Position numbers and translations under genes: made by a program. A DNA stretch of 64,000 nucleotides. It comes from Prochlorococcus sp. AG-670-N10. Lineage in GTDB: Bacteria; Cyanobacteriota; Cyanobacteriia; PCC-6307; Cyanobiaceae. The stretch's first letter is position 1. Each line of letters starts with the position of its first letter. The notes under the pieces are model-generated. The model did not search any database, was not told the origin of the DNA, and saw only the letters and a list, made by a program, of their open reading frames with translations. Location of the stretch: positions 1-64,000 of the forward strand of contig QCSX01000001.1 of NCBI GenBank assembly GCA_003209065.1. Direction: 5' to 3'. Below, piece by piece: positions 38,207 through 47,688 of this stretch.

Positions 38207-39508
38207 ATGAATTCATCTTTTAATAAATTTTTAATATTCAAAAAATGGATCATCATCATCATGATCTGTATTTTTTCTACCAATTTTTTGTATATTCCAA
38301 GCGTGTATGCACTTAGTGATAGCAAGCAGTTTGTCCTTGACGCCTGGACGTTAGTAAATGAAGGTTATTATGATCCAGAAAGGCTTGAAGAGATACAATG
38401 GAAGAGAATTAGACAAAAAACATTACAGAAACAAATTGAAACAAGTGATGAGGCTTATTCTGCAATTGAAGATATGTTGAAACCTTTAGAAGATCCTTTT
38501 ACAAGAATATTAAAGCCAAAAGATTATGAACTTTTAAAAACAAGTAATTTTGGGAGCGAAATTAACGGAGTAGGGCTTCAATTAGGAGAAGACGAAATTA
38601 CAAAAGAAATCAAAGTTATTTCAACATTAGCAGGCTCCCCTGCCGAAGAAGCAGGAATAATGAGTGGGGATAAAATAGATAAAGTGGATGGAATATCCTG
38701 CTTCGAATTAGGTCTAGCGAATACTGCCTCAAAATTAAGAGGAGAATCAGGAACAAAGGTTCTTGTTCAAATTACCTCTATTAATAATGAGACAAAAGAA
38801 CTAGATTTAGAACGAAGATCCGTTGACCTTAGACCGGTAAGGACAAAAAGATTGAGAGATGACTCTCATACTATTGGGTATCTAAGGATAACTCAATTTA
38901 GTGAAAGTGTACCAAAAAGTATTGAAGAGGCTCTTCAGGAACTCAAAGAGAAAGAAGTTGAGGGTGTAATACTTGATTTAAGAAATAATTCTGGCGGGTT
39001 GGTAAGTTCTGGAATCGCAGTGGCAGACTCTTTTTTAAGCGAAAAACCAATTGTAGAAACAAAAGATCGAAATGGGATTAAGGATGCAATAATTTCTCAA
39101 AAAAATACTTTTTTTGATGGTCCAATGGTAACTTTAGTAAATAAAGGAACTGCCAGCGCAAGTGAGATTCTTGCAGGATCCCTTCAAGATAATAAGAGAT
39201 CAACTTTAATAGGTGAACAAACTTACGGGAAAGGTCTTATTCAGTCTCTGAAAAGTTTAGGAGAAGATAGTGGTATAGCTATTACTGTTGCCAGTTATTT
39301 AACACCTGAAGGTAATAATATACAGGGTAGGGGGATAACTCCAGATATATCACTGGACCTCCCAGAGGCCGCTGAATTTGGCAATTCTGAAGATAAATGG
39401 GTAAAAAATGCAGAGATATACTTAAACTCTTTGTTTGATAAAAATGAAGTCGAAAAAAAAGTAAATGGAATAGAAAAAGAGATAGAAAATAAAGATATTG
39501 CGATCTAA
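38207..39508 (+). CDS. ctpA: Carboxyl-terminal processing protease CtpA
   Basis: 433 residues from the ATG at 38207; upstream TTG/GTG codons would only lengthen the leader. A signal peptide (WIIIIMICIFSTNFLYIP...YAL) directs it to the lumen. A PDZ domain (GVGLQLGED ... EEAGIMSGDKIDKVDG) precedes the S41 protease core, with the catalytic Ser in GTASASEILAG and Lys in YGKGLIQSL. It cleaves the D1 C-terminal extension so that the PSII manganese cluster can form. Possible co-transcription with the HD gene 31 bases downstream. Confidence 0.95.
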   Translation: MNSSFNKFLIFKKWIIIIMICIFSTNFLYIPSVYALSDSKQFVLDAWTLVNEGYYDPERLEEIQWKRIRQKTLQKQIETSDEAYSAIEDMLKPLEDPFTRILKPKDYELLKTSNFGSEINGVGLQLGEDEITKEIKVISTLAGSPAEEAGIMSGDKIDKVDGISCFELGLANTASKLRGESGTKVLVQITSINNETKELDLERRSVDLRPVRTKRLRDDSHTIGYLRITQFSESVPKSIEEALQELKEKEVEGVILDLRNNSGGLVSSGIAVADSFLSEKPIVETKDRNGIKDAIISQKNTFFDGPMVTLVNKGTASASEILAGSLQDNKRSTLIGEQTYGKGLIQSLKSLGEDSGIAITVASYLTPEGNNIQGRGITPDISLDLPEAAEFGNSEDKWVKNAEIYLNSLFDKNEVEKKVNGIEKEIENKDIAI

Positions 39509-39539
39509 AAAATTTTTTTGATATGTTTGAAATTTAGTT

Positions 39540-40799
39540 ATGGGCAATAAAAGAATTTTTCATGATCCAATTCATAAAGAAATAATCATTGATTCTGATA
39601 AACCAGAAGAATTGATGATAATGCAGCTAATTGATACTTTGGCATTTCAGAGACTAAGAAGGATAAAGCAATTAGGTGCTGCCTCTCTTATTTTTCATGG
39701 GGCAGAATCTAGTAGATTTACACATTCAATTGGTGTTTTTTGCGTTGCAAGAAAGATTTATAGAAGACTAATTGAACAAAAACCTGAATTTAGTCAAAAT
39801 AAATTTATGCTTTTCGGAGCGGCTCTTCTACATGATTTAGGCCATGGCCCATTAAGTCACACAAGCGAAGTCATATTTTCTCATGATCATGAGTTTTGGT
39901 CTAAAAAATTAGTAAAAAATTATTCGCCAATAACTTCAATTCTTAAAAATTTCGGAAGTGAATTACCTAATCAAATTGGAGAATTATTTACAACTCAAAA
40001 TCTATTCTCAAAACCTTTAAAAACATTAATTAGTAGCGAAATAGATTGTGATCGCCTTGATTATTTATTACGTGATAGTTACAATACTGGAACCAAATAT
40101 GGATTAGTAGATTTAGAAAGGATTATTTCAGCTCTAACTTTTTCTCCTGATGGAAATATCGCAATCAAACCTAAAGGCGTAATAGCTATTGAACATTTTT
40201 TAGTTCTTAGGAACATGATGTATAGAACTATTTACAATCATAGAATCAATGAAATTTCCACTTGGATTTTAGAAAAAATCATTTATATTATCAAGAATAA
40301 TTCCGCACAAAAAGATATCTGGATTGATGAAAGTATGAGCAGATGGATATTTTCTCCTGAGAATCTTGAATTTAAGGATTTCCTTGCAAATGATGACATA
40401 GTTTTTAATTACCATTTAATTAAATGGAAAAATGAATCTTTTGAGCCTCTTAAAACTCTTTGCAAAATGTTTATTGATAGAAATTTGTTAAAAGCGTCGG
40501 ATATAAGTTTCCTCTCAAAGATAAAAAAATTGGAAATTTTAGCTTTTGCTAGGAAGAAATGTAAAGTAAATAACTATGATTCTGAGGTATTTTGTGGAAT
40601 TAAAGAAAGATCTTTCAAAGGTTTTAAATCTAATAATTCTCTAAAAATATGGGATGGGACATATCAAAACTCATTGGAAAAGCATTCAGAATTAATAAAA
40701 ACATTGATGACATCAAATAATAATTCTCTTATTATTTATCCAGGTGAGTTCAGAAAAGATATTGAAGATCAGATTTCAATAGAACGAGATAATTCATAA
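39540..40799 (+). CDS. HD superfamily phosphohydrolase (SAMHD1/dGTPase-like)
   Basis: 419 residues. The metal-binding HD site appears as FTHSIGV (His62), LLHDLGHGPLSHTSE (His98, Asp99) and a later SEIDCDRLDYLLRDS (Asp). The N-terminal FHDPIHKEI and QRLRRIKQLGAA match the HD-domain YfiB/SAMHD1-like class. Such enzymes hydrolyse nucleotides or nucleoside-triphosphates; the substrate is unproven. It abuts minC directly (stop followed by ATG), so it belongs to the min operon transcript. Confidence 0.85.
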   Translation: MGNKRIFHDPIHKEIIIDSDKPEELMIMQLIDTLAFQRLRRIKQLGAASLIFHGAESSRFTHSIGVFCVARKIYRRLIEQKPEFSQNKFMLFGAALLHDLGHGPLSHTSEVIFSHDHEFWSKKLVKNYSPITSILKNFGSELPNQIGELFTTQNLFSKPLKTLISSEIDCDRLDYLLRDSYNTGTKYGLVDLERIISALTFSPDGNIAIKPKGVIAIEHFLVLRNMMYRTIYNHRINEISTWILEKIIYIIKNNSAQKDIWIDESMSRWIFSPENLEFKDFLANDDIVFNYHLIKWKNESFEPLKTLCKMFIDRNLLKASDISFLSKIKKLEILAFARKKCKVNNYDSEVFCGIKERSFKGFKSNNSLKIWDGTYQNSLEKHSELIKTLMTSNNNSLIIYPGEFRKDIEDQISIERDNS

Positions 40800-41462
40800 A
40801 TGAAATTAATATTTAGAAATATATCTAATGAATTTATTAAGTCAATATCATTCAAAAAATTAGATCCGAATATAGAATTTTTTCATGAATTAAGTGATAT
40901 CAAAAAAACAACCAAAGCATATCTTGTTACTGCAAATGAAAGAATTACTTCTTGCGAATTAGCAAAATTAAAACTCAGCCTTAAAAAACTAAATATCAAT
41001 TTTACTGATATCTATTCAAATAATAGAGAAACGGTTTTAAGTGGAAAGTCTTTAAAAATTAATTCCACACTATTGAATTTCAAGAAGAATAAAAACGAAT
41101 CGTTTCTGAATCCATTATCTCAAAAAACAGATATTCTTCACAAAGGAACAGTTAGATCAGGGGATAGAATATCTTCAAATGGTGATCTTTTTATTATGGG
41201 AGATGTTAATCCTGGTGCAATAGTTTCCGCAAATAATAAAGTTTATGTATGGGGGAAATTATTAGGAACCGCGATCGCTGGCAAAAATGGGAATAAAAAC
41301 GCTTCAATTGCCTCTCTTTGGTTAAACCCTATTCAATTAAGAATTTGCGAAATTACAGCTATAGGTCCAAAAGAGAAGCCAAAGAATCAATCTCCCGAAA
41401 TTGCGATTTTGGAAGACAAAAAAATAATAATTAAGCCTTATGACCTAAAAATTAAACTGTGA
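40800..41462 (+). CDS. minC: Septum-site determining protein MinC
   Basis: 220 residues. The C-terminal MinC beta-helix domain is clear: ILHKGTVRSGDRISSNGDL, IMGDVNPGAIVSANNKVYVW, and KLLGTAIAGKNG. The N-terminal FtsZ-inhibiting domain (about 1-90) is divergent. It blocks FtsZ ring formation away from midcell and is activated by MinD. It is 116 bases upstream of minD, in the conserved order C-D-E. Confidence 0.95.
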   Translation: MKLIFRNISNEFIKSISFKKLDPNIEFFHELSDIKKTTKAYLVTANERITSCELAKLKLSLKKLNINFTDIYSNNRETVLSGKSLKINSTLLNFKKNKNESFLNPLSQKTDILHKGTVRSGDRISSNGDLFIMGDVNPGAIVSANNKVYVWGKLLGTAIAGKNGNKNASIASLWLNPIQLRICEITAIGPKEKPKNQSPEIAILEDKKIIIKPYDLKIKL

Positions 41463-41578
41463 TGATTAAATATTTTGAAATAAAATAAATTTAAAATATA
41501 AATTTAAGAATTACTTAACTTTTCTAAAATTTAACTTAAAGAATCTAGCTTATTATTTATAAAATTATTAATTAGTTT

Positions 41579-42394
41579 GTGCCAGAAAATACTCGCACTA
41601 TTTTAATTTGCTCAGGCAAAGGTGGGGTTGGTAAAACTACCCTAACAGCAAACCTTGGTATTGCTCTTGCAAATAGTGGTGCTACAACAGCTGTTCTTGA
41701 TGCTGATTTTGGATTAAGGAATCTAGATCTTCTTTTAGGTTTAGAAAATCGTATTATTTATACTGCTCAAGATGTTCTCGACAAAAATTGTCGTCTTGAA
41801 CAAGCATTAGTCAGGCATAAAAAGGAACCTAATTTAGCCCTCTTACCAGCTGGTGATCCTAGAATGCTTGATTGGATGAAACCTGAAGACATGAAACAAA
41901 TTAGTAAATTACTGAGTGAGAAGTTTGATTATGTTCTAGTAGATTGTCCTGCCGGAGTTGAAGATGGTTTTAAAAATGCTCTTTCAGCCTGCAAAGAAGC
42001 AATAGTGGTAACAAATCCTGAATTATCTGCCGTTCGTGATGCAGATAGAGTCATAGGAATTTTAAATACTTCTGACATTAAGCCAATACAGTTAGTAATC
42101 AATAGAGTTCGTCCTAACATGATGGCCAATCAAGAAATGCTCTCAATAGAAGATGTTCAGAGTATTCTTTCATTGCCTTTGCTAGGTATAGTTTTAGAGG
42201 ATGAACAAGTAATAATTAGTACAAATAGAGGTGAGCCCTTAACACTATCTGATAGTAAATCTCCAGCTAAAAAATGCTATTTAAATGTATCTCAAAGACT
42301 TATTGGAAAAGATATTCCAATTATCGATCCAAAAAATGAAGGGGGAAGCCTAAAAGATAAATTCATGAGATTAATGCAAACAAAGATTTTTTAA
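41579..42394 (+). CDS. minD: Septum-site determining ATPase MinD
   Basis: 271 residues from a GTG start. The deviant Walker A is GKGGVGKT (13-20), followed by VLDADFGLRNLDLLLG and the switch region VDCPAGVEDGF. The C-terminal amphipathic helix (LKDKFMRLMQTKIF) attaches it to the membrane in its ATP form. It recruits MinC and oscillates with MinE. minE follows 6 bases later. Confidence 0.97.
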   Translation: MPENTRTILICSGKGGVGKTTLTANLGIALANSGATTAVLDADFGLRNLDLLLGLENRIIYTAQDVLDKNCRLEQALVRHKKEPNLALLPAGDPRMLDWMKPEDMKQISKLLSEKFDYVLVDCPAGVEDGFKNALSACKEAIVVTNPELSAVRDADRVIGILNTSDIKPIQLVINRVRPNMMANQEMLSIEDVQSILSLPLLGIVLEDEQVIISTNRGEPLTLSDSKSPAKKCYLNVSQRLIGKDIPIIDPKNEGGSLKDKFMRLMQTKIF

Positions 42395-42400
42395 AAAATT

Positions 42401-42718
42401 ATGACTCTTAGAGACCTTATAAACAAATTACTAGGCAGAGAAACCTCCAGTGCCAATACCGCTAGAGAAAGATTACAACTAGTTTTAGCTCATGACAGAG
42501 TTGACATGAGTTCATTGACTACTGATCTACTGGATAAGATGAGAAAAGAAATACTGGATGTTGTTGCTAAATATGTTGAGATTGATTTTGAGGAAGTAGC
42601 TGTCAGTCTAGAAACAGAAGATAGAATGACAGCATTAGTCGCAAATCTACCTATAAAAAGAACCCTTACTGGAGAAATAGAATTCAAAAAAAATGATGAC
42701 ACCATCAATAAGAAATAA
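42401..42718 (+). CDS. minE: Cell-division topological specificity factor MinE
   Basis: 105 residues; [20 protein letters not shown] is the conserved MinD-contact helix and [20 protein letters not shown] the dimer part. It stimulates MinD ATPase to produce pole-to-pole oscillation. Last gene of the minCDE cluster; a tRNA gene follows. Confidence 0.96.
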   Translation: MTLRDLINKLLGRETSSANTARERLQLVLAHDRVDMSSLTTDLLDKMRKEILDVVAKYVEIDFEEVAVSLETEDRMTALVANLPIKRTLTGEIEFKKNDDTINKK

Positions 42719-42782
42719 TTTTTCAAAATCTAAATTAATAAATTATCAATTTATACCTAGAGGTATGTAAAATAAATTTTAT

Positions 42783-42854
42783 GCCGGCTTAGCTCAGCGG
42801 TAGAGCAGCGCTTTTGTAAAGCGAAGGCCATCAGTTCAAATCTGTTAGCCGGCA
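42783..42854 (+). tRNA. trnT-TGT: tRNA-Thr (anticodon TGT)
   Basis: 72 bases, acceptor GCCGGCT/AGCCGGC with discriminator A. Anticodon TGT lies in the loop TTTGTAA, D-arm AGCTCAGCGGTAGAGC, T-loop TTCAAAT. Located 64 bases after minE. Confidence 0.97.
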
Positions 42855-42865
42855 TTCATAAAGTT

Positions 42866-43036
42866 CTAAATTTGATCAATCTTTTTTGTTGAAAACAGAA
42901 AAATAAAAATCAATAAAAGAAAAATTGTTAAAAACCTTAGCTCAAGTAAATGAGTTAAAAATGCAGTTAAAGGTTCAAATATCCAGTAAGAAAAAAATTG
43001 TATTAAAAAAATAAAAAAGACAAGAAAGAGCATCAT
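42866..43036 (-). CDS. Small membrane protein (56 aa)
   Basis: Starts ATGATG at 43036, overlapping the TGA of tsaC, so translation is probably coupled. 56 residues with two hydrophobic helices (LFLVFFIFLIQFFSYWIF and LTIFLLLIFIFLF) separated by EPLTAFLTHLLELRF, and a basic end. No family is recognised. It is the third gene of the prmC-tsaC unit and runs up to the tRNA-Thr gene on the other strand. Confidence 0.55.
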   Translation of the reverse strand: MMLFLVFFIFLIQFFSYWIFEPLTAFLTHLLELRFLTIFLLLIFIFLFSTKKIDQI

Positions 43037-43614
43037 TCTATTCCAGGAATTGAAACTGATCCTTCCCTAATTATTTTCCATTTCCCATTATTAACCCAGG
43101 ATATTATCGTACTTGCTTTCCCACTACATTTATCCCACGGAATAGGTCCTAAAATATCCACATTAGGCAAACCTTTCGAAATATCTTTTGCACTAGTAGC
43201 CGTTGGTAACCCTGAGATATTTGCACTTGATGTTAATAATGGTCCACTTTCCTTTATGAAAAATTGAGCCATTATTGAATTTGGTATTCTTATACCTAAA
43301 GTAGTGTTATTACTGAAGTATATTGATTTACTTTTCTCAGAAATAGGAACAATCATTGTTAATGGGCCTGGCCAATATCTAGAGGCCATATATTTATAAT
43401 CGTCTAAAGCAGATTCATGAACAAACTCATTAAGTTGACAATTATCAGCTCCCATTAAAATCAAAGGTTTGTTTATATCTCTTTTTTTAATCCTATATAT
43501 AATCTCTGAGAACTTCGGTAAGCATCCAATTGCAGGTAATGTATCAGTCTGAAAAATAACAGGCAAGCCAATCTTTAGTTTTTCTAAAGCTAATTTATGA
43601 TCTATGACATTCAT
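43033..43614 (-). CDS. tsaC: Threonylcarbamoyl-AMP synthase TsaC (YrdC/Sua5 family)
   Basis: 193 residues, the single YrdC domain. Seen: VIFQTDTLPAIGC (substrate entry), KKRDINKPLILMG, the ATP-handling RYWPGPLTMIVP and GPLLTSSANISGLPT. It makes threonylcarbamoyl-AMP from threonine, bicarbonate and ATP for the universal t6A modification of ANN-decoding tRNAs. It follows prmC by 18 bases on the same strand, a common pairing of translation-quality genes. Confidence 0.93.
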   Translation of the reverse strand: MNVIDHKLALEKLKIGLPVIFQTDTLPAIGCLPKFSEIIYRIKKRDINKPLILMGADNCQLNEFVHESALDDYKYMASRYWPGPLTMIVPISEKSKSIYFSNNTTLGIRIPNSIMAQFFIKESGPLLTSSANISGLPTATSAKDISKGLPNVDILGPIPWDKCSGKASTIISWVNNGKWKIIREGSVSIPGIE

Positions 43615-43632
43615 TTATTTTTTCCCAAGAAA

Positions 43633-44499
43633 TTATTTATATCTTCCAATTGTAAATCTACCAATTCCAGAAAAATCTTTTAATACTTCTACATTAGTAA
43701 ATCTATTTTTAAGAAATAATTGTTTAACTCTGGCGCCTTGATCAAAATGATTCTCAATCAACATCCAAGCCTTTTCTTTTAAGTATAAAGGGGCGTTTTG
43801 AACTATTTCTCTTATGTGATCCAAACCGTCTTCTCCTCCAAAAAGAGCCTTTTTAGGTTCAAAGTTCTTTACCCCTATTGGTAATTCTTCATAAGTATTT
43901 TTTGGAATATATGGAGGATTGGCTACAGCTAAATCTATCTCCCCTTTGAAATTTTCAAGCGGGTCCCACCAATTACCATTATAAAATTTTAAATTATTCT
44001 GATTAGAATTATTAGTAAAGTTTCTGGCGGCAATCTTTAAAGCCTTTTTATCAATATCAGTTGCAATTCCATTCCAGTTTGGATTTCCCAATGCTAAAGC
44101 AATGCTAATTGCACCTGAACCGGTTCCTAAATCAACAAAGGTAGCTTTTTCTTTATTATTAAATTTCCCTGTAATTAATTCAATTATAAGTTCTGTTTCT
44201 GGACGTGGTATAAGAACTTTATTTGAAACCTCTAGTTTGAGATCTCTCCAATAAGAAAAACCGCTCAAATATTGAATAGGAGTAGAAGAATAAAGGTATT
44301 TATCCCAAAAAGATTCGAGTAAGTCTAAAGATATTTTTAATTTTACATTCTTTTCTAATTTTACTTTAATTAAATTTAATTCTTTGTTTGATAAGCCACC
44401 TAATGAGTCTATCAAAAGGTTAAGTGATCTATTGTCGCCCCCTTTTAATATTTGTTTTTCTTTCCACGATGAAAATGTTTCTGCGGAAACTATATGCAT
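43633..44499 (-). CDS. prmC: Release-factor glutamine methyltransferase PrmC (HemK)
   Basis: 288 residues. The N-terminal helical domain (about 1-95) is followed by the SAM-binding motif FVDLGTGSGAISIALAL and the catalytic NPPYIP. It methylates the Gln of the GGQ loop in RF1 and RF2, speeding release. Length is usual. First gene of the prmC-tsaC-small membrane protein unit, immediately downstream of psbM (12 bases). Confidence 0.95.
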   Translation of the reverse strand: MHIVSAETFSSWKEKQILKGGDNRSLNLLIDSLGGLSNKELNLIKVKLEKNVKLKISLDLLESFWDKYLYSSTPIQYLSGFSYWRDLKLEVSNKVLIPRPETELIIELITGKFNNKEKATFVDLGTGSGAISIALALGNPNWNGIATDIDKKALKIAARNFTNNSNQNNLKFYNGNWWDPLENFKGEIDLAVANPPYIPKNTYEELPIGVKNFEPKKALFGGEDGLDHIREIVQNAPLYLKEKAWMLIENHFDQGARVKQLFLKNRFTNVEVLKDFSGIGRFTIGRYK

Positions 44500-44511
44500 T
44501 TATTATTAAAA

Positions 44512-44664
44512 TTAGCGTTTTGGCCCAAGTTTACCCTTACTAGAGTCTGAATAAAAACTTGATTTTTCTCCATCTTGTGTGGAAATAAATAAACCAATCA
44601 GAAAAATTGTTGGTACTCCTACAAAAAGGAGACTTGCTACGAACCCAAAATTTGTTGTTTCCAT
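44512..44664 (-). CDS. psbM: Photosystem II protein PsbM
   Basis: 50 residues, ATG start: METTNFGFVASLLFVGVPTI begins the lone helix, followed by FLIGLFI and a tail STQDGEKSSFYSDSS...GPKR. This is longer than most PsbM (~35), as in Prochlorococcus. PsbM sits at the PSII dimer interface. It is 12 bases upstream of prmC and downstream of a ferredoxin gene, with about 100 bases between. Confidence 0.95.
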   Translation of the reverse strand: METTNFGFVASLLFVGVPTIFLIGLFISTQDGEKSSFYSDSSKGKLGPKR

Positions 44665-44766
44665 TTAAAAAGACAAATCTATTAATTATTAAACTATAAA
44701 CATTTTAAATGTAAAAAAAGTAGAAAAATTAAAAAGTTGGCTAACTCATTAACAGTCTTAAACAAT

Positions 44767-45129
44767 TTATCTAGGTAATTTTTTGTTTTTAGTAGATTCT
44801 TTTAAATCTTTTAAATTTGAAGGAGGAGATTGTGGCTTAGTAAGTATTACTGCAGATGAATTGATAAGAGTTTGACAGGCAAGTCTCCAATTATCAGGTC
44901 TATTTTTAAGTTTTTCTTCCTCTACTCTCGTAAGAGGACTAAGCGAATTTTTTGTTCCTCCTTCAACTGAAACAAAACAAGTACTGCATTGACCAACCCC
45001 ACCGCAATTTCCCAAGATACCTTTAAGTCCATAAAGTTGTAATTGCTCTTTCAATACTAAATCTCTTAAGTTTTCACCAGGTTTGCATTGGATATCTATT
45101 CCTTCACGGATAAATCGAATAGTTGTCAT
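44767..45129 (-). CDS. 2Fe-2S ferredoxin
   Basis: 120 residues. The four cluster cysteines follow a plant-type pattern: Cys42 in GNCGGVGQ, Cys48 and Cys51 in QCSTC, and Cys85 in LACQT. The spacing C-x5-C-x2-C with a distant fourth Cys is normal. An electron carrier, with the exact partner unknown. The C-terminal tail (LKDLKESTKNKKLPR) is extended relative to PetF. Divergent from psbB; the 224-base spacer between them likely holds both promoters. Confidence 0.9.
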   Translation of the reverse strand: MTTIRFIREGIDIQCKPGENLRDLVLKEQLQLYGLKGILGNCGGVGQCSTCFVSVEGGTKNSLSPLTRVEEEKLKNRPDNWRLACQTLINSSAVILTKPQSPPSNLKDLKESTKNKKLPR

Positions 45130-45353
45130 TTTTTTTTGTTATTTTTATCTATTTTGGCGCTTTACTTTGAGAATTGTGACCAAAATATTAACATATTTTA
45201 GTTAAAAATTCCCTGAGACACAAGTGACAGAGAGTTATCTAACCAGTTTTACTAAGAAAATTAGTTTATTTACAAAACTCTCTCAAAGCCCAAAAAACCC
45301 TTACTATCATGATGTTTAGCTGTTCATTCAGCATCGTTACAAGAATTTAACCG

Positions 45354-46877
45354 ATGGGATTGCCTTGGTATAGAGTTCACACAGTAGTAATCAACGACCC
45401 AGGTCGATTACTAGCTGTGCATCTCATGCATACTGCATTATTAGCCGGCTGGGCCGGTTCTATGGCTTTATATGAATTAGCCATTTTTGATCCTTCAGAC
45501 GCTGTTCTCAACCCAATGTGGAGACAGGGAATGTATGTCATGCCTTTCATGGCAAGATTAGGAATTACAAGTAGTTGGAACGGATGGGATATTACTGGAG
45601 CTACCGGAGTTGATCCTGGATTCTGGAGCTTTGAGGGTGTTGCCGCAGCTCACATTGTTTTTAGTGGACTTTTAATGCTCGCTTCAATCTGGCATTGGAC
45701 ATATTGGGATTTAGACTTATGGGAAGATGAAAGAACAGGAGAACCTGCTCTTGATCTTCCAAGAATATTTGGTATTCACCTTTTATTAGCTGGAATTACT
45801 TGCTTTGGATTCGGAGCTTTTCATTGTGCGAATGTTGGCATTTGGGTTTCAGACCCTTATGGTTTAACTGGTCACGTAGAACCTGTTGCACCTTCTTGGG
45901 GAGCAGATGGGTTTAATCCATTTAACCCAGGTGGAATAGTTGCAAATCATATTGCGGCTGGACTTTTGGGTATTATTGGTGGAATATTTCATATTACAAA
46001 TAGACCAGGAGAAAGACTTTATAGAGCTTTAAAGCTTGGAAGTTTAGAGGGAGTATTAGCTAGTGCATTAGCGGCCGTTCTTTTTGTATCATTTGTTGTC
46101 GCTGGAACAATGTGGTATGGCTCTGCCACAACCCCTGTAGAATTATTTGGCCCTACAAGATATCAATGGGACTCTGGATACTTTAAAACTGAAATCAATA
46201 GAAGAGTTCAAACAGCTATTGATAATGGCGCAACGAGAGAAGAAGCATATGCTTCAATTCCAGAAAAGCTAGCATTTTACGACTATGTTGGTAATAGTCC
46301 TGCGAAAGGAGGATTGTTTAGGGTTGGCGCTCTTGTAAATGGAGATGGTTTACCTACTGGTTGGCAAGGCCATATTGCTTTTCAAGATAAAGATGGGAAT
46401 GACTTGGAAGTCAGAAGAATTCCTAACTTCTTTGAAAACTTCCCAGTTATTTTGGAAGATAAAGAAGGAAATGTAAGAGCAGATATCCCATTTAGAAGAG
46501 CTGAAGCTAAGTATTCATTTGAACAAACTGGCATCACTGCTACTATTTACGGGGGTGATCTTAACGGTCAAACATTTACAGATCCAGCTGTAGTTAAAAG
46601 ATTGGCTAGAAAAGCACAACTTGGTGAAGCATTCAAGTTTGATAGAGAAACTTATAAATCTGATGGTGTATTCCGAAGTTCTCCAAGAGCTTGGTTCACT
46701 TATGCACATTTGTGTTTCGGATTATTATTCCTCTTTGGACATTGGTGGCACGCCTCAAGAACTCTTTACAGAGACTCCTTTGCAGGTATTGATGCTGAGA
46801 TAGGCGATCAAGTTGAGTTTGGTCTCTTTAAGAAACTTGGAGACGAAACTACTAGAAGAATCCCAGGAAGGGTTTAA
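45354..46877 (+). CDS. psbB: Photosystem II CP47 chlorophyll protein, PsbB
   Basis: 507 residues, six helices. The N-terminus [19 protein letters not shown] is invariant, and many chlorophyll-ligating His lie in the helices ([43 protein letters not shown]). The large lumenal loop is between helices five and six. Inner antenna of PSII. psbT follows 23 bases later, the conserved psbB-psbT arrangement. Confidence 0.99.
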   Translation: MGLPWYRVHTVVINDPGRLLAVHLMHTALLAGWAGSMALYELAIFDPSDAVLNPMWRQGMYVMPFMARLGITSSWNGWDITGATGVDPGFWSFEGVAAAHIVFSGLLMLASIWHWTYWDLDLWEDERTGEPALDLPRIFGIHLLLAGITCFGFGAFHCANVGIWVSDPYGLTGHVEPVAPSWGADGFNPFNPGGIVANHIAAGLLGIIGGIFHITNRPGERLYRALKLGSLEGVLASALAAVLFVSFVVAGTMWYGSATTPVELFGPTRYQWDSGYFKTEINRRVQTAIDNGATREEAYASIPEKLAFYDYVGNSPAKGGLFRVGALVNGDGLPTGWQGHIAFQDKDGNDLEVRRIPNFFENFPVILEDKEGNVRADIPFRRAEAKYSFEQTGITATIYGGDLNGQTFTDPAVVKRLARKAQLGEAFKFDRETYKSDGVFRSSPRAWFTYAHLCFGLLFLFGHWWHASRTLYRDSFAGIDAEIGDQVEFGLFKKLGDETTRRIPGRV

Positions 46878-46900
46878 TTTAAACTTTATTATTATTTCTC

Positions 46901-46999
46901 ATGGAAGCTTTTGCTTACGTTCTTATTTTAACTCTCGCAGTTGTTACTCTATTTTTTGCTGTCGCTTTTAGAGACCCACCTAAATTCGATAGAAAATAA
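46901..46999 (+). CDS. psbT: Photosystem II protein PsbT
   Basis: 32 residues, ATG start: [20 protein letters not shown], then [12 protein letters not shown]. One helix, PSII dimerisation subunit. Downstream of psbB and followed directly by a terminator, closing the unit. Confidence 0.97.
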   Translation: MEAFAYVLILTLAVVTLFFAVAFRDPPKFDRK

Positions 47000-47002
47000 A
47001 GT

Positions 47003-47039
47003 AAAAAATCCCTCTAAAATTTAGGAGGGATTTTTTTTT
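47003..47039 (+). terminator. Intrinsic terminator after psbT
   Basis: An AATCCCT...AGGGATT stem, with further partial pairing of CTAAA/TTTAG, followed by nine Ts at 47031-47039. It ends the psbB-psbT transcript. Confidence 0.9.
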
Positions 47040-47102
47040 GCTACTTTTCATAATCGTGATATTAATCTAGTATTAGAGGTACAGATTGTATTAATTCACT
47101 AT

Positions 47103-47582
47103 ATGCAGTGTCCGACCTGTCAAAATACCGATAGCAGAGTTTTAGAATCAAGATCTGCTGATACTGGGAAAAGTGTAAGAAGAAGAAGAGAGTGTTTAAA
47201 TTGTAGTTTTAGATTCACCACTTATGAAAGAGTTGAGACAATGCCAATCTCTGTCCTTAAAAAGGATGGGAGTAGAGAATTATTTAATAAAGATAAACTA
47301 GTTACTGGAATTTCTAGGGCATGCGAAAAAACAACATTTTCTAGAGAAGCAATTGTTAATTTTGTTGATGCAATTGAATCAAAAATAATACAAGACTCGA
47401 ATAAGGATATTAAATCTTCTCAAATTGGAGAATTAATTCTTAAAGGCTTAAGGAAAGAAAACGAAGTTGCTTATATAAGATACGCATCAGTATATAGGAA
47501 GTTTAATGGGGTAAAAGACTTTGTCTCCACTCTCGAATCTCTAAAAGATAGTTCAAAAAATGAATTAGCCTCAATTTTATAA
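47103..47582 (+). CDS. nrdR: Transcriptional repressor NrdR
   Basis: 159 residues. The N-terminal zinc ribbon has Cys3, Cys6, Cys31 and Cys34 around [15 protein letters not shown]; the ATP-cone domain follows ([19 protein letters not shown]). NrdR represses ribonucleotide reductase genes in response to dATP/ATP balance, binding NrdR boxes. It is transcribed 106 bases before the S1 gene on the same strand. Confidence 0.96.
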   Translation: MQCPTCQNTDSRVLESRSADTGKSVRRRRECLNCSFRFTTYERVETMPISVLKKDGSRELFNKDKLVTGISRACEKTTFSREAIVNFVDAIESKIIQDSNKDIKSSQIGELILKGLRKENEVAYIRYASVYRKFNGVKDFVSTLESLKDSSKNELASIL

Positions 47583-47688
47583 ATTAAGCATATTAAAGTG
47601 TAGAATATTTAATACATTAAATTGCTATTTAGTTTGCAGGCTAAAAGCAATCCTATCTAACTACCTTAGGTAGTCTGCGTTTTAACAA